A DNA stretch of 64,000 bases from Limnohabitans sp. (lineage in GTDB: Bacteria > Pseudomonadota > Gammaproteobacteria > Burkholderiales > Burkholderiaceae_C), in assembly GCF_017848645.1 (NCBI RefSeq), contig NZ_JAFEIF010000018.1, forward strand, positions 22,772 through 86,771. The letters are read 5' to 3'. The number at the start of each line of letters is the position of its first letter. The stretch's first letter is position 1. Of this stretch, positions 39,639 through 48,095 are shown one piece after another. Both the position numbers and the translations under genes were made by a program. The notes beneath the pieces were generated by a model. That model did not search any database. It had not been told where the DNA came from and saw nothing but the letters and a program-made list of their open reading frames with translations.

Positions 39639-41111
39639 ATGCAACAAGATATTTTGGTCAATTGGTCGCCCCAGGAAACCCGGGTTGCCGTGGTGGAGTT
39701 TGGCGCGGTGCAGGAGCTGCATGTCGAGCGCACGCTCGAGCGCGGTTTGGTGGGCAATGTGTACCTGGGCAAAGTGGCTCGGGTTTTGCCGGGCATGCAA
39801 TCGGCCTTCATCGACATCGGTCTGGACAAAGCGGCCTTTTTGCATGTGGCCGATGTGTGGCAAAAGCACGCCGAAGGCGAGGCCGCAGCCGCCCGCACGG
39901 GCCAGCCGTTGGTGCCCATTGAAAAGCAGGTGTTCGAGGGCCGCGCCATCATGGTGCAGGTCATCAAGGACCCTATGGGCACCAAGGGCGCGCGCCTGTC
40001 CACGCAAATCAGCATTGCGGGCCGCCATCTGGTGTTTTTGCCGCAAGACGACCACATCGGCGTGTCCCAAAAAATCCCGTCTGACCAGCGCGATGCGCTG
40101 CGCCAAAGGCTGCAGGCCTTGGTGGGCCAGGCCGGGGGCGGTTTTATTTTGCGCACCAACGCCGAGGACTCCAGCGACGAAGAGTTGAGCGAGGACATCG
40201 CTTACCTGCGCAAGACCTGGGCCCGCATCAAAGAGGCCTCGCTGCGCTTGCCGCCAGCGTCTTTGCTGCACCAGGACCTGACGCTCTTGCAGCGGGTTCT
40301 GCGCGATTTGGTGGGAGAGGCCACACAAAGCATCCGCATCGACTCGCAGGAGCAGTTTGCCAAGCTGCAGGCCTTTGGCCAGGAGTTCATGCCCAAAGCG
40401 GCCGAGCGCTTGCAGCTGTACAAGGGCGAGCGCCCCATTTTTGACCTCTATGCCATCGACGAAGAAATCGCCAAGGCACTGGGCCGCCGGGTGGATTTGA
40501 AATCGGGCGGTTACCTGATCATCGACCAGACCGAGGCGCTGACCACGGTGGACGTGAACACGGGCGGTTATGTCGGCGCGCGAAACTTTGAGGACACGAT
40601 CTTCAAGACCAACCTCGAAGCCGCCCAAGCCATTGCGCGGCAACTGCGCCTGCGCAACTTGGGCGGCATCGTCATTGCCGACTTCATCGACATGGCCCGG
40701 CCAGAGCACCAGGAAGCAGTCTTGGCCGAGTTTCGCAAACAGCTCTCGCGTGACCGCGTCAAGACCATGGCGGGCGGTTTTTCATCTTTGGGTTTGCTGG
40801 AGATGACGCGCAAACGCACCCGCGAGTCGCTGGCCCACATGCTGTGTGAGCCTTGTCCCAGCTGTCAGGGCAAGGGCATTGTCAAGACGCCGCGTTCGGT
40901 GGTCTACGACATCCTGCGCGAGATCCTGCGCGAGGCGCGGCAGTTCAACCCGCGCGAGTTCCGCATCGTGGCCACCTCGGCCGTGATCGATTTGCTGCTG
41001 GACGAAGAAAGCCAGCACTTGGCGGGTTTGTCGGACTTCATTGCCAAGCCGATTTCACTGCAGGTCGAGGCCTCCATGGGGCCGGAGCAGTACGACATCG
41101 TGCTGCTTTGA
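39639..41111 (+). CDS. rng: Ribonuclease G
   Basis: Endoribonuclease that trims the 5' end of 16S rRNA and degrades some mRNAs. From ATG 39639 the N-terminus QQDILVNWSPQETRVAVVE aligns directly with E. coli Rng, so this start is chosen over ATG 39630 and TTG 39555. The S1-like domain (GNVYLGKVARVLPGMQSAFIDIG) and the catalytic region with TVDVNTGGYVGARNFEDTI and IVIADFIDM are intact. The zinc-link CEPCPSC near 408 is also intact. It has 490 residues and no long RNase E-type C-terminal scaffold. It converges on msbA, six bases apart. Confidence 0.95.
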   Translation: MQQDILVNWSPQETRVAVVEFGAVQELHVERTLERGLVGNVYLGKVARVLPGMQSAFIDIGLDKAAFLHVADVWQKHAEGEAAAARTGQPLVPIEKQVFEGRAIMVQVIKDPMGTKGARLSTQISIAGRHLVFLPQDDHIGVSQKIPSDQRDALRQRLQALVGQAGGGFILRTNAEDSSDEELSEDIAYLRKTWARIKEASLRLPPASLLHQDLTLLQRVLRDLVGEATQSIRIDSQEQFAKLQAFGQEFMPKAAERLQLYKGERPIFDLYAIDEEIAKALGRRVDLKSGGYLIIDQTEALTTVDVNTGGYVGARNFEDTIFKTNLEAAQAIARQLRLRNLGGIVIADFIDMARPEHQEAVLAEFRKQLSRDRVKTMAGGFSSLGLLEMTRKRTRESLAHMLCEPCPSCQGKGIVKTPRSVVYDILREILREARQFNPREFRIVATSAVIDLLLDEESQHLAGLSDFIAKPISLQVEASMGPEQYDIVLL

Positions 41112-41117
41112 GGAGCC

Positions 41118-42929
41118 TCAGCTAAGCGAGCTCGGCCCATCAGGTGCTTCGCTGGCCCATTCACCTCGGTGGTGAAGCCTCGCATAAGCGCCGCCTTGCG
41201 CCAGCAACTCGGCTGGAGCCCCTTGTTCCACGATGCGGCCGCGCTCCATCACGATGACCCGGTCGGCGTGCTCGATGGTGGACAGGCGGTGCGCCACGAT
41301 CAAGGTCGTGCGGCCTTGCATGAGTTTTTGCAAGGCGTCTTGCACCAGGCGCTCGGATTCGTTGTCCAGGGCCGAGGTGGCCTCGTCCAAAATCAAAATG
41401 GGCGCGTCCTTGTACAAGGCGCGGGCAATGGCCAGGCGCTGGCGCTGGCCCCCCGAGAGCTGGTTGGCGTTGTGGCCGAGCAGGGTGTCCATGCCCTGGG
41501 GCAAGGTTTGCACATGGGCCCACAAATTGGCCGCTTGCAGGCATTGCTGCACTTTAGCGCGGTCGGGTGTGTCGCCCAAGCTCACGTTGACGGCCAGGCT
41601 GTCGTTGAGCATGACCACATCCTGGCTGACCATGGCCAGCTGTTGGCGCAGGCTGGCCAGTTGCCACTGCGGCAGTGGCACGCCGTCGAGGAGAATCTGT
41701 CCGCTGCTCGGGTTCAAAAAGCGCGGCAGCAACTGAATGAGTGTGGTTTTGCCTGCGCCGGAGGTGCCCACCAGGGCCACCGTCTCGCCGGGCCGCACAC
41801 TCAAATGGATCTGTGCCAAAGCCGGTTCACCGTCCGGGTTGAACTGCATGCTCACGTCTTGCCATTCCAGGGCACCTTTTGCGCGCTGCACCCGGTGCTC
41901 GCCCTGGCTTTCTTCGGGGGCGTCGTGCATCAGGGCCAGCCCTCGCTCCAGTGCGGCCAGGCCCCGGGTGATGGGGTTGGCCACATCGGCTAAGCGCTTG
42001 ATGGGGGCAATCAGCATCAGCATGGCTGTGATGAAGGCCACAAAACCACCCACCGTGGCTCCCGATCCAGGCTCGCGGCTTTGTACCAGTGCGATCACCA
42101 AGACCAAGGACAGGGCCACCGCTGCCATGATTTGTGTCAGAGGTGTCATGGCGGCCGATGCCGCTGTGGATTTGAGGGCCAGGCGCCGCAGCCGCTGCCC
42201 CAGCGCATTGAAGCGCCCAATTTGCTGGGCCTGCGCCCCGTGCAGGCGCACCATGCGGTGGGCCAGCACGTTTTCTTCCACCACGTAGGCCAGGTCGTCT
42301 GTGGCTTTCTGGCTTTCCTTGGTCAGCCCATACAAGCGGCGAGACAGCACTTTCATGATCCAGCTCAGACCCGGCGCCACGGTGAACACCACCAGCGTGA
42401 GCTGCCAGTTCAGCCACATCAAATAACCGATCAGGGCCAGCAAGGTGAAGCCGTCGCGGGTCAAGCCGATCAAGGCCGAAACCAGCTGAGATGCGCCAAT
42501 TTGCACCTCATAGACCACGGTGTTGGACAAGGCGCTGGCCGATTGCCGACTGAACAGCGACAAATCGGCCCGCACCAGTTTGCCAAACAGGTCGCTGCGC
42601 AGTTTTTCCATGCCGTCGTTGGTCACGCGCGCCAGTGCGTACTGCGCCACAAAGTGCGCCAGACCACGCAGACCAAACAGGCCAATGACCACCAGCGGGA
42701 TGGACCACAGCGGCAAACTGTTTTGGGCAAAACCGTTGTCCAGCAAAGGCTGAAACAAGGCGGGAATCAGGGGCTCGGTCAAGGCGGCGACCAAGGTGGC
42801 CCCAATGGCCAGCGCCCAGACGCTGCGCTGACGCCAAAAATAGGGTTTGAGGCGCAACAAGCGCTGGGCAATGCCCGGCTGTGGGGCGAAGCCCGTGGGC
42901 GGCGTGGGGTCGGGTTGGGCTTCAGACAT
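41118..42929 (-). CDS. msbA: Lipid A flippase MsbA-type ABC transporter
   Basis: Half-transporter of about 603 residues that flips lipid A-core across the inner membrane. The N-terminal membrane domain has about six helices (ALAIGATLVAALTEPLIPAL near 35 is the first). The ATPase domain has Walker A GTSGAGKTTL, signature LSGGQRQRLAIARAL, Walker B LILDEATSALD and H-loop VAHRLSTI. The ATG at 42929 (MSEAQPDPTPP) is preferred; an in-frame ATG at 42980 would add 17 Ser/Ala residues. No lpxK or waaA gene is next to it. Assignment to MsbA rests on overall resemblance. Confidence 0.88.
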   Translation of the reverse strand: MSEAQPDPTPPTGFAPQPGIAQRLLRLKPYFWRQRSVWALAIGATLVAALTEPLIPALFQPLLDNGFAQNSLPLWSIPLVVIGLFGLRGLAHFVAQYALARVTNDGMEKLRSDLFGKLVRADLSLFSRQSASALSNTVVYEVQIGASQLVSALIGLTRDGFTLLALIGYLMWLNWQLTLVVFTVAPGLSWIMKVLSRRLYGLTKESQKATDDLAYVVEENVLAHRMVRLHGAQAQQIGRFNALGQRLRRLALKSTAASAAMTPLTQIMAAVALSLVLVIALVQSREPGSGATVGGFVAFITAMLMLIAPIKRLADVANPITRGLAALERGLALMHDAPEESQGEHRVQRAKGALEWQDVSMQFNPDGEPALAQIHLSVRPGETVALVGTSGAGKTTLIQLLPRFLNPSSGQILLDGVPLPQWQLASLRQQLAMVSQDVVMLNDSLAVNVSLGDTPDRAKVQQCLQAANLWAHVQTLPQGMDTLLGHNANQLSGGQRQRLAIARALYKDAPILILDEATSALDNESERLVQDALQKLMQGRTTLIVAHRLSTIEHADRVIVMERGRIVEQGAPAELLAQGGAYARLHHRGEWASEAPDGPSSLS

Positions 42930-43156
42930 GGGTTGGGCGATTGTAAGCAGGCCTGCAGCCGAGCTGCTGCTGGCATCCATCAGGTGCTCGGCTGGCCTGC
43001 TCCAAGCCCTGCGTCGGCCCCCAAGTTGTGGGTCGTGATTTCAACTTGAGCCGCAGCCAATGGCTAGACTTTGACCATGGCATCAAGGCCATCGGTCAAA
43101 ACGGGCTCTTCACGGTGTACGATCAGCCCTTTCTTCAGGCCACTTCCATTCCGTTG

Positions 43157-44449
43157 ATGCACATGAACCTGTCCACCTCGCTTGTCCGCCATTTGGGTTC
43201 GCTGTTGACTTTGCTCGGGTTTTCACTGGTCGCCAGCAGCGCATTGGCGCAGTTCCGGGTCGAGGTCACGGGCGTCGGACTGACACAGTTGCCCGTTTTG
43301 GTGGCCCCTTTCAAGGGCGAAGCCCAGGCCAGCCAGAAGCTGTCCCAGATTGTGCAAGCCGACCTGGCCCGCAGCGGCCAGTTCAAGCCCTTGCCCGCAG
43401 CGAGTCTGGCGCTTGACGAGATGAGCCGCCCGGATTGGGCCGTTCTGCGGCCTTTGTCGGCCGAGGCCCTGGTGGCCGGATCGGTCACACGTTTGGCGAA
43501 TGGCCGCTACGATGTGCGTGCCCGTTTGTGGGACGCGGTCAAGGGCCAGGAAAAGTCGGATTTCAAAGACAACGTCACCGCTGCCGACCTGCGCTTGTCG
43601 GCCCACCGAGTGTCCGACTGGGTCTACCAACAGCTGACCGGCACGCCCGGCGTTTTTACCTCGCGCATCAGCTACGTCACCAAATCCAGTGGCCGCTACA
43701 GCCTCTGGATCGCCGACTCCGATGGGGAGGGGGCACGCTCCGCGCTCAGCAGTCCTGAGCCCATCATTTCCCCATCGTGGTCGCCCAATGGTGCCCAACT
43801 GGCCTATGTGTCTTTTGAGTCCCGCAAGCCCGTGGTGTATGTCCATGAGCTCGCGACGGGCCAGCGCCGGGTGGTGGCCAATTTCAAAGGCTCCAACAGT
43901 GCGCCGGCCTGGGCCCCTGATGGCCGCTCAATTGTGGCCACGCTCAGCCGCGATGGTGGCTCGCAGCTTTACCGGGTCTCTTTGCAAGGCGGTGAGCCTC
44001 AGCGCCTGACTTCGGGCAACATCAACACCGAGCCCGCTTTTTCACCCGACGGCAACACTTTGTATTTTGTCAGCGACCGTGGCGGCAACCCCCAAATCTA
44101 CAAAATGCCTGCCCAAGGCGGCCCGGCCGACCGGGTGACGTTTTCGGGCAACTACAACATCTCGCCGGCCATCAGCCCCGATGGCCGCTGGCTGGCCTAC
44201 GTCTCGCGCCTGCCTGGCGGTTTTCGGCTGCACTTGATGGAGTTGGCCACAGGCCAGGTCACAGCGCTGACGGACACCAACGCCGATGAGCGCCCCAGTT
44301 TTGCAGCCAACAGCCGTTTGCTGGTCTATGCCACACAACAAGGCGGCGAGGCCTTGATGACCACCACGCTGGACGGTCGCATCAAAGCCCGCTTGGCCGG
44401 TCAGGGCGGCGATATCCGCGAGCCGCATTGGGGTCCGGTGCGTCCCTGA
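43157..44449 (+). CDS. tolB: Tol-Pal system protein TolB
   Basis: Periplasmic beta-propeller protein of the Tol-Pal system, which constricts the outer membrane at division. A signal peptide (LGSLLTLLGFSLVASSALA, cleavage before QFRVEV) is followed by the N-terminal domain and then six WD-like blades seen as SPDG repeats (PEPIISPSWSPNGAQLAYVS, PAWAPDGRSI, EPAFSPDGNTLYFVSD). ATG codons at 43157 and 43163 are both possible; the signal peptide fits either. pal and cpoB follow, but tolQ, tolR and tolA are not upstream: the left neighbour is msbA on the other strand. Confidence 0.95.
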   Translation: MHMNLSTSLVRHLGSLLTLLGFSLVASSALAQFRVEVTGVGLTQLPVLVAPFKGEAQASQKLSQIVQADLARSGQFKPLPAASLALDEMSRPDWAVLRPLSAEALVAGSVTRLANGRYDVRARLWDAVKGQEKSDFKDNVTAADLRLSAHRVSDWVYQQLTGTPGVFTSRISYVTKSSGRYSLWIADSDGEGARSALSSPEPIISPSWSPNGAQLAYVSFESRKPVVYVHELATGQRRVVANFKGSNSAPAWAPDGRSIVATLSRDGGSQLYRVSLQGGEPQRLTSGNINTEPAFSPDGNTLYFVSDRGGNPQIYKMPAQGGPADRVTFSGNYNISPAISPDGRWLAYVSRLPGGFRLHLMELATGQVTALTDTNADERPSFAANSRLLVYATQQGGEALMTTTLDGRIKARLAGQGGDIREPHWGPVRP

Positions 44450-44488
44450 GGTCTGAGTTTCAGTTTTGTTTTATCCATGAGGTTGAGT

Positions 44489-45025
44489 ATGAAAAAGCAT
44501 TTTGGGTCGTTGTTGTTGGTCTCTGCGGTTTTGGCGGGATGTGCCTCGGGTGTCAAGCTCGATGACGTGCCTGTGGAAGACAAATCGGCCACATCCAGCG
44601 GCGTAGGCGTTCAAGGCATTGGTGCTGGTCAGGGTGGCGCGCAAACCAGCGTAGCGCCTGTGACGGTCGGTCAATCCTCGGCAGGTCAAGGCCCTGTCGG
44701 CATTGCCCATGTCGTGTTTTTTGATTACGACAGTTTTGTTCTTCGCCCCGAAGCCCGTCCCGTGATTGCTTCGCATGCCCAGTTTTTGCAAGCCAACAAG
44801 CAGCGCAAAGCCAATCTGGAAGGCCACACCGATGACCGTGGTGGCCGTGAATACAACCTGGCCTTGGGTCAAAAACGTGCCGATGCGGTGCGCCAGGCGC
44901 TGAGCTTGTTGGGTGTGCCCGAATCGCAACTCGAAGCCGTGAGCTTTGGCAAGGAAAAGCCCTTGGCCACCGGCGGATCCGAAGCAGATCAGGCGCAAAA
45001 CCGCCGCGTTGAAATCCGTTATTGA
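44489..45025 (+). CDS. pal: Peptidoglycan-associated lipoprotein Pal
   Basis: Outer-membrane lipoprotein that tethers the membrane to peptidoglycan and binds TolB. The lipobox is LLVSAVLAGC, so the mature protein begins at Cys17. A linker of Gly, Ser and Gln follows, and then the OmpA-like domain with VFFDYDSFVLRPEARPVI, EGHTDDRGGREYNLALGQKR and the closing NRRVEIRY. The ATG at 44489 is chosen because it has GAGGT six bases upstream; an ATG at 44477 lies in the leader. 39 bases separate it from tolB. Confidence 0.97.
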   Translation: MKKHFGSLLLVSAVLAGCASGVKLDDVPVEDKSATSSGVGVQGIGAGQGGAQTSVAPVTVGQSSAGQGPVGIAHVVFFDYDSFVLRPEARPVIASHAQFLQANKQRKANLEGHTDDRGGREYNLALGQKRADAVRQALSLLGVPESQLEAVSFGKEKPLATGGSEADQAQNRRVEIRY

Positions 45026-45033
45026 GGCCTGTC

Positions 45034-45843
45034 ATGCAACACGTTCGATCTGGCTGGCACCGTGCTGCCATGGCGCTGAGCCTTGTCTTGGCGGGCTTGT
45101 CAAGTCCGGCGCAAGCGGCTTTGTTTGGCGGAGACGATGAAGCGCGTCGGGCCATCCTGGATTTGCGCCAGCGTCTGGAGCAATCCCAAAATGCCACACG
45201 TGCCCTGATCGAGCAAAATGCCCAGTCTCAAAATCAAACACAAAACCAGGCCATTGCCCAGCTGCGCGGTGCCTTGCTCGATTTGCAGGGTCAGATCGAC
45301 CGCCTCAAAGCGGAGTTGGCACAAAGCCTGGGCGCGCAAGAGCGACTGGCGCGCGACTTGACCGAGCTGCAGTTACGCCAAAAAGACGTGCTCAGCGCTG
45401 TGGACGACCGCCTGCGCCGCTTCGAGCCTGTGCCTGCCACCATCGATGGCCGGGAAGTGATGGTCGATCCGGCTGAAAAAACCGAGTTTGAAAAAGCCAT
45501 GGCCTTGTTCCGCCAGGCTGATTTTCCTGCTGCGCAAAACGCGCTGTCCTCCTTCTTGCTGCGTTATGGATCCAGCGCTTATGTGCCCTCGGCCCTGTTC
45601 TGGCTGGGCAACGCTCAGTACGCCAACAAGGCTTACAGGGAGTCCATGGCGAATTTCCAGAAGCTGCTGAGCATGGCGCCCAACCATCCGCGTGCAGCCG
45701 AAGCCATGTTGGCCATTTCCAATGTTCAAATCGAACTCAAGGACATGAAGGCCGCGCGTAAGACCCTGGAAGATTTGATTGCAAGCTATCCCCAGGCTGA
45801 AACGGCGGGCACTGCCCGCGATCGCCTCAGCCGCCTGCGCTGA
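45034..45843 (+). CDS. cpoB: Tol-Pal associated protein CpoB (YbgF)
   Basis: Periplasmic protein that links the Tol system to PBP1B-driven wall synthesis during division. After a signal peptide (AMALSLVLAGLSSPAQA, then ALFGGDDEA), residues 40-105 are a Gln/Leu-rich trimeric coiled coil. The C-terminal half is a run of TPR repeats (EFEKAMALFRQADFPAAQNA, FWLGNAQYANKAYRESMANF, and so on). The ATG at 45034 has GAGG six bases upstream. It completes the tolB-pal-cpoB run, and the next gene begins six bases on. Confidence 0.95.
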   Translation: MQHVRSGWHRAAMALSLVLAGLSSPAQAALFGGDDEARRAILDLRQRLEQSQNATRALIEQNAQSQNQTQNQAIAQLRGALLDLQGQIDRLKAELAQSLGAQERLARDLTELQLRQKDVLSAVDDRLRRFEPVPATIDGREVMVDPAEKTEFEKAMALFRQADFPAAQNALSSFLLRYGSSAYVPSALFWLGNAQYANKAYRESMANFQKLLSMAPNHPRAAEAMLAISNVQIELKDMKAARKTLEDLIASYPQAETAGTARDRLSRLR

Positions 45844-45849
45844 CATCGG

Positions 45850-46962
45850 ATGAGCTTGTTGACTGCGGATGAAGTCCAGCAGTTGGCCTACCAAGTTTTG
45901 GGGGCCAGCTTTGCCATTTCCCTGTTGGCAGGTGTGCTGATCCACCGGGGACACTTTTGCACCATGGGGGCCATCAGCGATTGGGTGGTGATGCGCGACG
46001 CCACCCGGCTGCGGCAATGGGCGTTGGCAGTGGCGGTGGGCATGGCCGGCTTCGGCCTGATGGCCTGGCTTGGCTGGATCAGTCCCCTGAGCACCATTTA
46101 CGCATCTTCTCAGCTGCCTTGGCTTTCGGCGCTTTTGGGCGGTGGCATGTTCGGTATCGGCATGGTCCTGGCGTCGGGCTGCAGCAGCAAATCCTTGGTG
46201 CGCCTGGCTGCGGGCAACCTCAAATCTTTGGTGGTCTTGTTGGCCATGGCGGTCTCGGCGTTGGCGGCCATGCGTGGTTTGACGGCGGTTTGGCGTGTGC
46301 ACGGGCTCGACAAGGTGGCCATCGATTTGCCGCACGGCCCTTTTGTGGGCCAGTGGCTGTCTGCTTTGGCGGGGCTTGAATTGCGTGCCGCCCTTGGTGT
46401 CAGCGCGGTGCTCGTGTCCTTGTGCTTGCTGGCTTGGGTGGTGAAAGACCGCCGATTCCACACGCCGTTCAACTGGGTCACGGGCGCAGGCTTGGGCTTG
46501 CTGTTGGTGGCGCTGTGGTGGGTCAGTGGCGTGCTGGGTTTTGTGCCTGAGCACCCCGATACGCTGGAGCCGGTGTTCCTCACCACCCACAGCGGCCGCA
46601 TGGAAGCGCTGAGTTTCACAGCGCCTGTTGGCTACTGGCTCGATGCCTTCATGTACTACAGCGACGGCAGCAAACGTTTGACCTTGGGCATGGTCACCGT
46701 GCTCGGTGTTTTGGTCGGCGCTGGCTTGAGCGCTGTGCAGCAAGGCAGCTTCCGTTGGGAGGGTTTCACCGACCGTGCCGATTTGGTGCGCCACCTGGTC
46801 GGTGGTGTGCTCATGGGCACAGGCGGTGTGCTGGCCATGGGGTGCACCTTTGGTCAGGGCCTCAGTGGTCTGTCCACTTTGAGCCTGGGCAGCATGCTGT
46901 CGGTGCTGGGCATTTTTGCAGGCACCTGGGCCGCATTGCATTGGCAAATGCGCGAGGCTTGA
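45850..46962 (+). CDS. YeeE/YedE family thiosulfate permease
   Basis: Integral membrane protein of 370 residues with about nine or ten hydrophobic segments. The three cysteines that carry thiosulfate in YeeE-type permeases are present in their usual settings: HFCTMGA (Cys37), ASGCSSKS (Cys111) and AMGCTFGQG (Cys332). Import of thiosulfate or related sulfur species is therefore likely. The usual partner, a TusA-like YeeD, does not follow. It lies six bases after cpoB and may be read from the tol-pal promoter. Confidence 0.9.
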   Translation: MSLLTADEVQQLAYQVLGASFAISLLAGVLIHRGHFCTMGAISDWVVMRDATRLRQWALAVAVGMAGFGLMAWLGWISPLSTIYASSQLPWLSALLGGGMFGIGMVLASGCSSKSLVRLAAGNLKSLVVLLAMAVSALAAMRGLTAVWRVHGLDKVAIDLPHGPFVGQWLSALAGLELRAALGVSAVLVSLCLLAWVVKDRRFHTPFNWVTGAGLGLLLVALWWVSGVLGFVPEHPDTLEPVFLTTHSGRMEALSFTAPVGYWLDAFMYYSDGSKRLTLGMVTVLGVLVGAGLSAVQQGSFRWEGFTDRADLVRHLVGGVLMGTGGVLAMGCTFGQGLSGLSTLSLGSMLSVLGIFAGTWAALHWQMREA

Positions 46963-47009
46963 GTCCTAGATCGCGCCTCACCAGCACGCTATTTTTGCAA
47001 GACCAACCC

Positions 47010-47807
47010 ATGATCGAGATGCCAACAATGGACAGTGCGGACGACGACAGCACACGTCGCTTCGGCGGCTTGCAACGCCTGTATGGCGTGCTTGGAGCCG
47101 AGCGCATCCGGCAAGCGCATGTGGTGGTGGTGGGCATCGGCGGTGTCGGCTCCTGGGCGGCTGAAGCCCTGGCCCGCAGTGGCGTGGCGCGTTTGACCCT
47201 CATCGACATGGACCACATCTCCGTGTCCAACATCAACCGACAGATTCACGCGCTCAGCAGCACCACGGGCCAATCCAAAGTGTTGGCCATGGCTGAGCGC
47301 ATCGCCCTGATTCACCCGCAATGCCAAGTGGATGCGGTGGACGATTTTGTGAGCCCCGAGAACTGGCCTGCGCTCTTGCCCTGCAAGCCCGATGCCGTGA
47401 TCGACGCTTGCGACCAGGTCAAAGCCAAAGTGAGCCTGGCGCAATGGGCGCTGAGCGAAGGCGTGGGCTTCATCACCGTGGGCGCTGCGGGCGGCAAACG
47501 CCTGGCGCACAAGGTTGACGTGGACGACCTCTCGCGCATCACACACGATCCTTTGTTGGCGCAACTGCGTTACCGCCTGCGCAAACACCATGGTGCAGCC
47601 AGAGGTGACAAACGCATCGGCATACAAGGCGTGTTCAGCCGCGAATCGGTGGCACCGCCCGATGCCTCGTGCGCGATCGATGGCGATGGTTCGCTCAACT
47701 GCCACGGCTACGGATCGGTGGTCAGCGTGACCGCTACCTTTGGCATGTGCGCGGCTTCAGAAATTTTGAATTTTTTAGCGCTCACCCCCGAGAGGGCCAA
47801 AAAATGA
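47010..47807 (+). CDS. tcdA: tRNA threonylcarbamoyladenosine dehydratase TcdA
   Basis: E1-like enzyme that cyclises t6A37 to ct6A in tRNAs for ANN codons. The ThiF/MoeB fold is visible: RFGGLQRLYG, the ATP-binding VVVGIGGVGSWAAEALARSG near residue 38, DMDHISVSNINRQIHA and VIDACDQVKAK. The C-terminal GSVVSVTATFGMCAASEI is the family ending. It is 265 residues, begins at ATG 47010, and is 47 bases after yeeE. It is followed by tRNA-Lys, whose ANN-reading anticodon carries t6A; the neighbourhood may be coincidence. Confidence 0.95.
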   Translation: MIEMPTMDSADDDSTRRFGGLQRLYGVLGAERIRQAHVVVVGIGGVGSWAAEALARSGVARLTLIDMDHISVSNINRQIHALSSTTGQSKVLAMAERIALIHPQCQVDAVDDFVSPENWPALLPCKPDAVIDACDQVKAKVSLAQWALSEGVGFITVGAAGGKRLAHKVDVDDLSRITHDPLLAQLRYRLRKHHGAARGDKRIGIQGVFSRESVAPPDASCAIDGDGSLNCHGYGSVVSVTATFGMCAASEILNFLALTPERAKK

Positions 47808-47810
47808 CGC

Positions 47811-47816
47811 TATAAT
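47811..47816 (+). promoter_or_regulatory. -10 box of the tRNA-Lys promoter
   Basis: A consensus TATAAT lies 35 bases before the tRNA, within the tcdA-tRNA gap. No clear -35 hexamer was found 16-18 bases upstream of it. Confidence 0.5.
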
Positions 47817-47851
47817 TTGAGTCTTGCTACAGTGCACAACACAGCAGCAAA

Positions 47852-47927
47852 GGGACCATAGCTCAGTTGGTAGAGCAGCGGACTTTTAATCCGTTTGTCG
47901 TGGGTTCGACCCCCGCTGGTCCCACCA
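47852..47927 (+). tRNA. tRNA-Lys (anticodon TTT)
   Basis: A complete cloverleaf. The acceptor arms are GGGACCA and TGGTCCC. The D-arm contains AGCTCAGTTGGTAGAGC. The anticodon loop CTTTTAA gives anticodon TTT. GGTTCGAC lies in the T-arm, and the 3' CCA is encoded. It reads AAA/AAG. A strong terminator with a UUCG tetraloop follows six bases later, so it is a single-gene transcript. Confidence 0.97.
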
Positions 47928-47932
47928 AATTT

Positions 47933-47968
47933 AAAAGCACTTTGAACTTCGGTTCAAAGTGCTTTTTT
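47933..47968 (+). terminator. Terminator of tRNA-Lys
   Basis: A 15-bp perfect stem (AAAAGCACTTTGAAC with its complement) closed by a TTCG tetraloop and followed by T residues. Confidence 0.93.
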
Positions 47969-48044
47969 CTTGCCTGTTTGTTTTTTCTCAATGTTCTTCG
48001 GCTTGGCGAGAACCAAACAGTGAACGCCAAAGCAGGGCATGGCG

Positions 48045-48074
48045 AAAAAAATGCCGGATGAGAAATTCCGGCAT
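48045..48074 (-). terminator. Terminator of the ABC-F gene
   Basis: The arms ATGCCGGA (48051-48058) and TCCGGCAT (48067-48074) pair around an 8-base loop. Read on the minus strand the stem is followed by a run of six T. It lies 21 bases beyond the ABC-F stop. Confidence 0.85.
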
Positions 48075-48095
48075 TGTGGGTTCATGTGCGACGGG

